This document shows, piece by piece, positions 6,140 to 10,076 of a stretch of DNA of 10,076 nucleotides. The DNA lies in NCBI GenBank assembly GCA_963169135.1, contig CAUJEQ010000161.1, positions 1 through 10,076 on the forward strand, read 5' to 3'. Positions within the stretch are counted from its first letter, which is position 1. Each line of letters starts with the position of its first letter. Made by a program: the position numbers and the translations under genes. This stretch comes from Chloroflexota bacterium. GTDB lineage: Bacteria > Chloroflexota > Dehalococcoidia > Tepidiformales > Tepidiformaceae. The notes below the pieces were generated by a model. The model saw nothing but the letters and a program-made list of their open reading frames with translations, was not told the DNA's origin and searched no databases.

Positions 6140-6366
6140 GCTGACCCAGCGAACTGCCAATCGCTGATACGGATTCGTTCATTTTCAAGAACTTCGCGGG
6201 GCAGCCGTCCCGCTCCGCAGAATAGGTCGATGCCACGCTGCCACGTTCGCTCGCCGAGTGCGCGAATTAGGCTGCTCGGAACCGCAGGTCCGGGCGGGAC
6301 AACGATCCGCGCCCCATCGCGGATCCTCACAACCGCGCTCGGGCCGTCAGGCAACGTCACTGTCAT
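6140..6366 (-). pseudogene. Unrecognised ORF truncated by the IS630 element
   Basis: An open frame starting ATG at 6366 runs leftward into the IS630 terminal repeat, giving about 76 native codons. The product begins MTVTLPDGPSAVVRIRDG and contains GIDLFCGAGRLPREVLENER. I do not recognise a family. IDLFCGAG recalls the first motif of C5-cytosine methyltransferases (DLFxGxGG), but it comes too late in the protein and no other motif is present. If the IS is removed leaving one TA, this frame joins the integrase remnant without a stop. The joined segment could therefore be a degenerate upstream part of the integrase or an earlier rearrangement. Codon use is less GC-extreme at third positions than in the backbone genes. 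Whether it is translated is unknown. Confidence 0.35.
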
Positions 6367-6724
6367 GGGTAGTCCGCGGCTCCTGGCGGCGTCGCTTTGA
6401 CGGCGATGCCGCCATTAACGCTGATGATTTAGTCAGTGGTAGCGTCGCAAAGCTCAGATCCCAGGTTCACAGCGGCACCCGCGACGTGCTTACCTTCAAC
6501 ATGGATTATCTGGCGCTTGGCGAGCTTCTCAAACATCTTGGCCGCGAATTCCGGTCGTGCTCCATAGCCAGCAGGGGAGCCGCTTGCAGGCCGGTCGCCG
6601 GTGTCAGTAATGCTTATTGCAAGGCCGTTGATATTGATGCGCCATCGAGCAACCTCTTTAGCAGGGTGTTGAAGAAGGGATCGGCGTAAGGGCCGGGATA
6701 TGGGATCGTGTACTCCAGGCGGAG

Positions 6725-6729
6725 GGAGG
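6725..6729 (+). promoter_or_regulatory. Ribosome binding site of the IS5-type transposase
   Basis: GGAGG, 5 nt before the ATG at 6735. It selects this start over the in-frame GTG at 6708, which lacks a comparable site. Confidence 0.6.
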
Positions 6730-6734
6730 CAACG

Positions 6735-7820
6735 ATGCGCGGACGAGAGGAAGAGCAGGGGGCGATGCTGTTGAGCATCACACCGGAGGAGTTGGTGCCA
6801 AGAGACCACCCGATCCGGCGCATCAGGGCGATCACCGACCGGGTCTTGAAGGAGATGAGCCCGGTCCTCGGGACGATGTATTCAGGTCTCGGACGGCCCT
6901 CGGTGGCACCCGAACGCCTGTTGAAGGCGAGCATCCTGATGGCCCTCTACTCGATTCGCTCAGAGCGCCAGTTTTGCGAACGGCTCCAGTACGACCTTCT
7001 CTTCAAGTGGTTCTTGAACATGAATATCGCCACCCCAGCCTTCGACCACGCGAGCTTCTCCAAGAACCGGGAGCGGCTGATCCAGCACCAGGTGGCTGAG
7101 CAGTTCTTCGCGGCCGTGGTGGATGAAGCGACGAAGGCGAAGCTGACCTCGGACGACCACTTCACCGTCGACGGGACGCTGCTCCAGGCGTGGGCGTCGC
7201 TCAAGAGCGTGAAGCCGCGCGACGACGACCAGTCGCCACCAGCAGGCGGCAAGAACGCCGATGTCGACTTCCATGGTCAGCGCCGTACCAACGAAACGCA
7301 CGTCTCGAAGACCGACCCCGAAGCACGAATTGCGCGCAAGGGCCGAGGCCAGGAGGCGCGACTCTGCTTCGGGGGACACGTCCTCATGGAGAACCGCAAC
7401 GGGCTCGTGCTCGATGTGCTCGTCACCCAGGCGAGCGGCACGGCCGAACGCGACGCCACGCTCGTCATGCTCGACCGCCGCAAAGGGCCTCGGAAACGGG
7501 TCACCCTGGGCGCGGACAAGGGCTACGACACGCGTGCCTTCATCGAAGAACTCCGCCAGCGCGAGGTCACCCCGCATGTCGCCCAGCACACGACGAGGCG
7601 CAGGAGTGCAATCGACGGGCGGACGACACAGCACGAGGGCTACCGGCTCAGCCAGCGGGTGCGCAAGCGCGTCGAGGAGATCTTCGGCTGGATGAAGACC
7701 GTCGGAGGAGGCCGCAAACTGCGCTACATCGGCACACGAAAGAACCAGCTGTGGGCCACCCTCACCGCCGCTACCTACAACCTCGTCCGGATGGCTAACC
7801 TGAGCGCAGCGCCAGCCTGA
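6735..7820 (+). CDS. IS5-family transposase, 361 aa, apparently intact
   Basis: DDE (RNase H-like) transposase. The N-terminal DUF772-type domain is clear: HPIRRIRAITDRVL, GRPSVAPERLLKASILMALYSIRSERQFCE and the LFKWFLNM segment, followed by DHASFSKNRERL. The catalytic core has D146 in FTVDGT, D261 in LGADKGYD and a Glu in RVEEIFGWMK (about E314), matching IS5-group spacing. A hydrophilic insert (RDDDQSPPAGGKN, roughly 162-172) lies between the first and second Asp. Length is normal, with no stop or frameshift. It starts at the ATG at 6735 with a good ribosome site, 74 bp inside the left end. It should be active if transcribed; no clear promoter is seen, and weak expression from the end region or read-through is usual for such elements. 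Confidence 0.95.
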   Translation: MRGREEEQGAMLLSITPEELVPRDHPIRRIRAITDRVLKEMSPVLGTMYSGLGRPSVAPERLLKASILMALYSIRSERQFCERLQYDLLFKWFLNMNIATPAFDHASFSKNRERLIQHQVAEQFFAAVVDEATKAKLTSDDHFTVDGTLLQAWASLKSVKPRDDDQSPPAGGKNADVDFHGQRRTNETHVSKTDPEARIARKGRGQEARLCFGGHVLMENRNGLVLDVLVTQASGTAERDATLVMLDRRKGPRKRVTLGADKGYDTRAFIEELRQREVTPHVAQHTTRRRSAIDGRTTQHEGYRLSQRVRKRVEEIFGWMKTVGGGRKLRYIGTRKNQLWATLTAATYNLVRMANLSAAPA

Positions 7821-7953
7821 AACCGCGTTCCGAGGCGCACAACCCGCCTTCGAACCGCAGATCTCCACCTTGACAGGGTGGCATGTTAGGCCGCGAAACT
7901 GCTTGCACCGGCCCACGCTCCGTCGAGCTCGGCCCTTCTTCAACACCCTGCTA

Positions 7954-8109
7954 GAAGATGGGCTGTCGGGTCGCAATCAACCTCAACGGCCTATTGGGCT
8001 GAGCACAGTCCTCATGGGAAACACATCATCGACACCCGGCGAGGACTGCGGACGGCGATGAACATGTCGATATGCAAAGAAGGCCGAGTGCGGCTGGGGC
8101 GTTTCGTAC
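7954..8109. other. Intergenic region before the YcxB-like gene
   Basis: 156 bp between the IS5-type right end and the YcxB-like start. It carries the 5' end of the split small gene on the minus strand (to 7976). I see no convincing promoter. A 47-codon ORF from ATG 8058 overlaps the YcxB-like gene in another frame and is not supported. Confidence 0.4.
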
Positions 8110-9159
8110 TTGAACCCGAACAGTGTCGTTTTCTTCAGCGTCTACGTGTCTGCAGAGGACTTGGCCGCATGGCACACTTGGTGGCACCAGAACCGACGTA
8201 GCCGAAAGGAACGTTGGTTTGGGGGCTACACCTACCCGGCCCTGTTCCTCCTGGCGTCAGTCACACCACCTTACAGCACCACATCTCTCTCATTCAAGGC
8301 GGCGGGCTTCATCCTTGCTGCCGTTCTGTGGGTCCGGAATCAACTCAATCGCGGCAATTCCATCAGGAACGAGGCGCGAAAAAAACACTACGAATCATGT
8401 TTGGGCCAGAAGAACTATACGGTCTCCTCACTCGAGATCGCCGCCTCAGATGAGACTAGTGAGCTACGATCTTCATGGAGCGAAGTTCGCGAGGTGGCGG
8501 TGACTGATGACCACATCTTCGTCGTCCTTGACTTGGTGGGTTTCATCCTGCCCCGGAGACAACTGAGCCAGCCCGCACGTACCGCAGTCATTGAACGCGG
8601 CGGCAGCAGCGAAGCGCGAACGAGCGCCCCAAGTGAGGAGCCGACCTTGCCGATCGTTCAGGCCCGGTTTGATTACCAGGAACATGACGAACGAAACCGA
8701 CTCGCCCCGCTGTTCCGGGCCACGCGCCGCGGTCAAGCAGGATGGGCAACGGGCGCAGCACTCCTCGTTGTGATAACCGCCCAACTTGGGGACCGGTCGC
8801 TGACGGAAGACCCCGCCACGTTGCTCATTGTGTGGGCACTCACATTGGGCTTGGTGGCGGCGGTCTCATTGCTGACACGCTGGGAAACCCTCCGGCGGTA
8901 TGCGAAGCACAAGGACCTGGGCCAGACGGAGATATCACTAACCCCAACTGGTGCACTCGTCCGGTGGCCACGAAGCACTGAGCGCATCGCATGGTCGTCC
9001 GTGACACGAATCGCGAAGGAGACCGAGGGCCTGAGAGTCGACTACGAAGCTAGTAACGGCCTCTACATCCCTCGGCACGCCTTCAGTTCGGATGCAGAGT
9101 ACGTAGACTTCTGTCTCCAGGCAGAAGCGCTGCGTCGCACGTCAAGGCGGATAACCTAA
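8110..9159 (+). CDS. Tandem-duplicated YcxB-like membrane protein, 349 aa
   Basis: The protein has two copies of the same layout: an N-terminal amphipathic segment, a hydrophobic hairpin, then a beta-rich cytosolic domain. Copy 1 has hydrophobic stretches at about 41-53 and 62-76 and a beta domain at 102-152 with SSWSEVREV and ILPRRQL. Copy 2 has hydrophobic stretches at about 211-225 and 236-255 and a beta domain at 272-325 with IAWSSVTRI and YIPRHAF. The 'W-S-x-V ... (I/Y)-(L/I)-P-R' pair is the hallmark of YcxB-like proteins, whose function is unknown and whose usual length is about 160-190 aa with one copy. A polar linker (161-181) joins the copies. The start is TTG at 8110, the first possible start after an in-frame stop at 8059; GTG at 8146 is an alternative. 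It is the last gene of the accessory island and could be cargo. Confidence 0.75.
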   Translation: MNPNSVVFFSVYVSAEDLAAWHTWWHQNRRSRKERWFGGYTYPALFLLASVTPPYSTTSLSFKAAGFILAAVLWVRNQLNRGNSIRNEARKKHYESCLGQKNYTVSSLEIAASDETSELRSSWSEVREVAVTDDHIFVVLDLVGFILPRRQLSQPARTAVIERGGSSEARTSAPSEEPTLPIVQARFDYQEHDERNRLAPLFRATRRGQAGWATGAALLVVITAQLGDRSLTEDPATLLIVWALTLGLVAAVSLLTRWETLRRYAKHKDLGQTEISLTPTGALVRWPRSTERIAWSSVTRIAKETEGLRVDYEASNGLYIPRHAFSSDAEYVDFCLQAEALRRTSRRIT

Positions 9160-9256
9160 CCCGTTCAACACACACGCACGCATGCGTCCGCAGCCGGCAC
9201 GATCGGAACCCCGTCAACCGTCCGGCTTTACCCGATACACGTCCCCAACCGGCCCA
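9160..9256. other. Convergent intergenic region
   Basis: 97 bp between the converging YcxB-like and Nei genes. It holds a short CA-rich run (9168-9179) ending in the 10-bp palindrome acgcatgcgt (9178-9187). No T-run terminator is evident on either strand, and I find no copy of the tRNA 3' end here, so it is not a visible right attachment site. Confidence 0.5.
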
Positions 9257-10076
9257 TTAGCGAGGACGGCCCGCGCGGACAGGGCCGGGCGGCTGGACCG
9301 CCTGGTCATCCGCGACCGGCTGGCATTTCGGGCACCATGCGGTCCGGCGGATGTCGACGCCCTGCGGCGCCGAACGCAGCCGAGTGAAGCAGCGCAGGCA
9401 CGGCTGCCCTGCCCGGCCGTACACCCAGGCCCGCGGCCGTGATTGCAACCCCAGGTCATTGGGCTTCCCGGCGCTGGCGCGGAGGAGCGCGCGCGCCTTC
9501 TCCAGCACCCGCCGCAGTTCCTCGTCCGAGAGCTCACCGACCCGCCGCCACGGGTTCAGGCCGGCGTGGAAGAGCGATTCGTGCTTCCAGATGTTGCCCA
9601 CACCGGCCACGGCGCGCTGGTCCATGATCGCGTCGCCGATGGTCAGGGCCGCGCGGCCCGGCTCGCGCAGGCGGCGGAACGCCTCGTCAAGGTCACAGTC
9701 ATCATCGAGAAGGTCAGGGCCGAGGCCGGAGACTGGCTCGTGGTGGCCCAGCGCCCGCTCCTCGAGCAGCTCGATGACCGGCGCGCTGAAGTTCACCACC
9801 ACGGCGTCGTCTACTTCCAACACGAGCCGCGCCTGGTGCTCGGGCTTCCGCCAGCGCTCGCCCGGTCCGTACACGTGCCAGGTGCCATACATCCGCAGGT
9901 GCCCGCGGAGGACGAGCCCGTTATCGAAGCTGATCAGCAGGTTCTTGCCGGTGGAGCGCACCCCCGTACAGGTCGCCCCGGTGATCCGTTCGACCCGGGG
10001 CACCGGTCCCGGTCCGTGGCTCCGAGCGCCGCGGATGACCTTGCCTTCGAGCGCCCCGCCAACCAGGCCGGCGAAC
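9257..10076 (-). CDS. Nei/Fpg-family DNA glycosylase, 5'-truncated by window end
   Basis: Formamidopyrimidine-DNA glycosylase/endonuclease VIII family, which removes oxidised bases and cuts the abasic site. 272 codons are present; the first few residues, including the catalytic Pro2/Glu3, are beyond base 10076. The frame stays open from the right edge (FAGLVGGALEGKVIRGAR) into PRVERITGATCTGVRSTGKNLL, which contains the conserved Lys of the N-terminal domain, then LRGHLRMYGTW. The helix-two-turn-helix segment DQRAVAGVGNIWKHESLF is clear. The C-terminal zinc finger has PCLRC ... WCPKC, four Cys in C-x2-C pairs. The pattern fits the Nei side (endonuclease VIII-like proteins of GC-rich bacteria) better than MutM. 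A GTG at 10003 is not the true start because homology continues upstream. Probably host backbone bounding the island. Confidence 0.93.
   Translation of the reverse strand, partial: FAGLVGGALEGKVIRGARSHGPGPVPRVERITGATCTGVRSTGKNLLISFDNGLVLRGHLRMYGTWHVYGPGERWRKPEHQARLVLEVDDAVVVNFSAPVIELLEERALGHHEPVSGLGPDLLDDDCDLDEAFRRLREPGRAALTIGDAIMDQRAVAGVGNIWKHESLFHAGLNPWRRVGELSDEELRRVLEKARALLRASAGKPNDLGLQSRPRAWVYGRAGQPCLRCFTRLRSAPQGVDIRRTAWCPKCQPVADDQAVQPPGPVRAGRPR

Larger units (their letters stand above)
6661..7951 (+). mobile_element. IS5-type insertion sequence, apparently complete (about 1.29 kb)
   Basis: The ends are a perfect 21-bp inverted match including the flanking TA: 6659-6679 against 7933-7953. 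Excluding TA, the element starts GCAGGGTGTTGAAGAAGGG and ends with its exact reverse complement. TA on both sides is the likely target duplication; a 4-bp duplication is not supported, since the flanks read tttA and TAga. One transposase gene occupies most of it. The stretch 7821-7932 between the transposase stop and the right terminal repeat shows no gene. Perfect ends and an open transposase suggest a recent arrival. Confidence 0.93.
6429..7976 (-). pseudogene. Small hypothetical gene split by the IS5-type element
   Basis: The main part (6429-6658) is an open frame ending in TAA and containing WRININGLAISITDTGDR and PEFAAKMFEKLAKRQIIHVE. On the other side of the IS, a TTG at 7976 with GAGG a few bases upstream opens MRPDSPSS. 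Deleting the IS and keeping one TA joins the two as ...CCA TCT TCT AAA GAG GTT..., an uninterrupted 84-codon frame. An in-frame TGA directly precedes the TTG, so the gene would be complete. I recognise no family. That the frame is restored across the insertion supports a real gene, but with a short ORF this could be chance. The intact copy, if real, would be a small soluble protein of unknown function. Confidence 0.45.

Noticed and set aside
6140..6366. IDLFCGAG as a C5-cytosine methyltransferase motif
   Set aside because: The motif should be near the N-terminus and followed by the PC and ENV motifs; none is present, and GRLP follows instead of GG.
6960..7976. 338-codon minus-strand frame through the IS5-type element
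   Set aside because: Antisense to the transposase. Only its first few codons (MRPDSPSS) are of interest, as the 5' end of the split small gene.
8058..8201. 47-codon ORF overlapping the YcxB-like start
   Set aside because: It overlaps a better-supported gene in another frame, with a poor ribosome site and no recognisable product.
9160..9256. Right attachment site of the island
   Set aside because: No match to the tRNA 3' end was found by eye; the CA run and the 10-bp palindrome alone do not support it.
1..10076. CRISPR array or rRNA
   Set aside because: No regularly spaced repeats and no rRNA-like conserved segments were seen.

Overview
The window is high-GC bacterial DNA with frequent GTG starts, tight gene packing and overlapping start/stop codons. 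The gene set (UppP, tandem SDR oxidoreductases, an ABM-fold monooxygenase, DinB-like and metallophosphoesterase proteins, a Nei/Fpg glycosylase) suits a GC-rich free-living bacterium. Chloroflexota or Actinomycetota are plausible, but nothing in the window fixes the phylum.

Layout. (1) Bases 1-2317 hold a minus-strand cluster, read right to left: an ABM-domain protein, undecaprenyl-diphosphatase (uppP), an SDR oxidoreductase, and a second SDR-like gene cut by the window edge. (2) A 91-bp divergent intergenic region follows, with a possible promoter for the ABM gene. (3) Bases 2409-4373 hold a compact plus-strand trio: SAM methyltransferase, DinB-like protein and calcineurin-like metallophosphoesterase. 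Each start overlaps the preceding stop, so translation is probably coupled. (4) A complete CAU-anticodon tRNA lies at 4422-4498. (5) From the tRNA 3' end to about 9160 is a decayed accessory island. It contains the C-terminal catalytic half of a tyrosine recombinase, an IS630-family element inserted at a TA next to it, unrecognised ORF remnants, an apparently intact IS5-type element that splits a small ORF, and an unusual two-repeat YcxB-like membrane protein. (6) The right edge carries the 5'-truncated end of a minus-strand Nei/Fpg DNA glycosylase, probably host backbone.

The best reading is a tRNA-targeted integrative element that lost function. Its integrase is truncated, and the IS630 copy inserted there has itself decayed: the first catalytic Asp is Gly, there is an in-frame TAG, and there is a frameshift. 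The IS5-type copy looks younger, with a perfect 21-bp inverted match at its ends and an open transposase. Both insertions are bounded by TA on each side, so the sequences before insertion can be reconstructed. In both cases the reconstruction restores a continuous reading frame. I saw no CRISPR array, rRNA or complete new defence system. The least ordinary intact gene is the duplicated YcxB-like protein.
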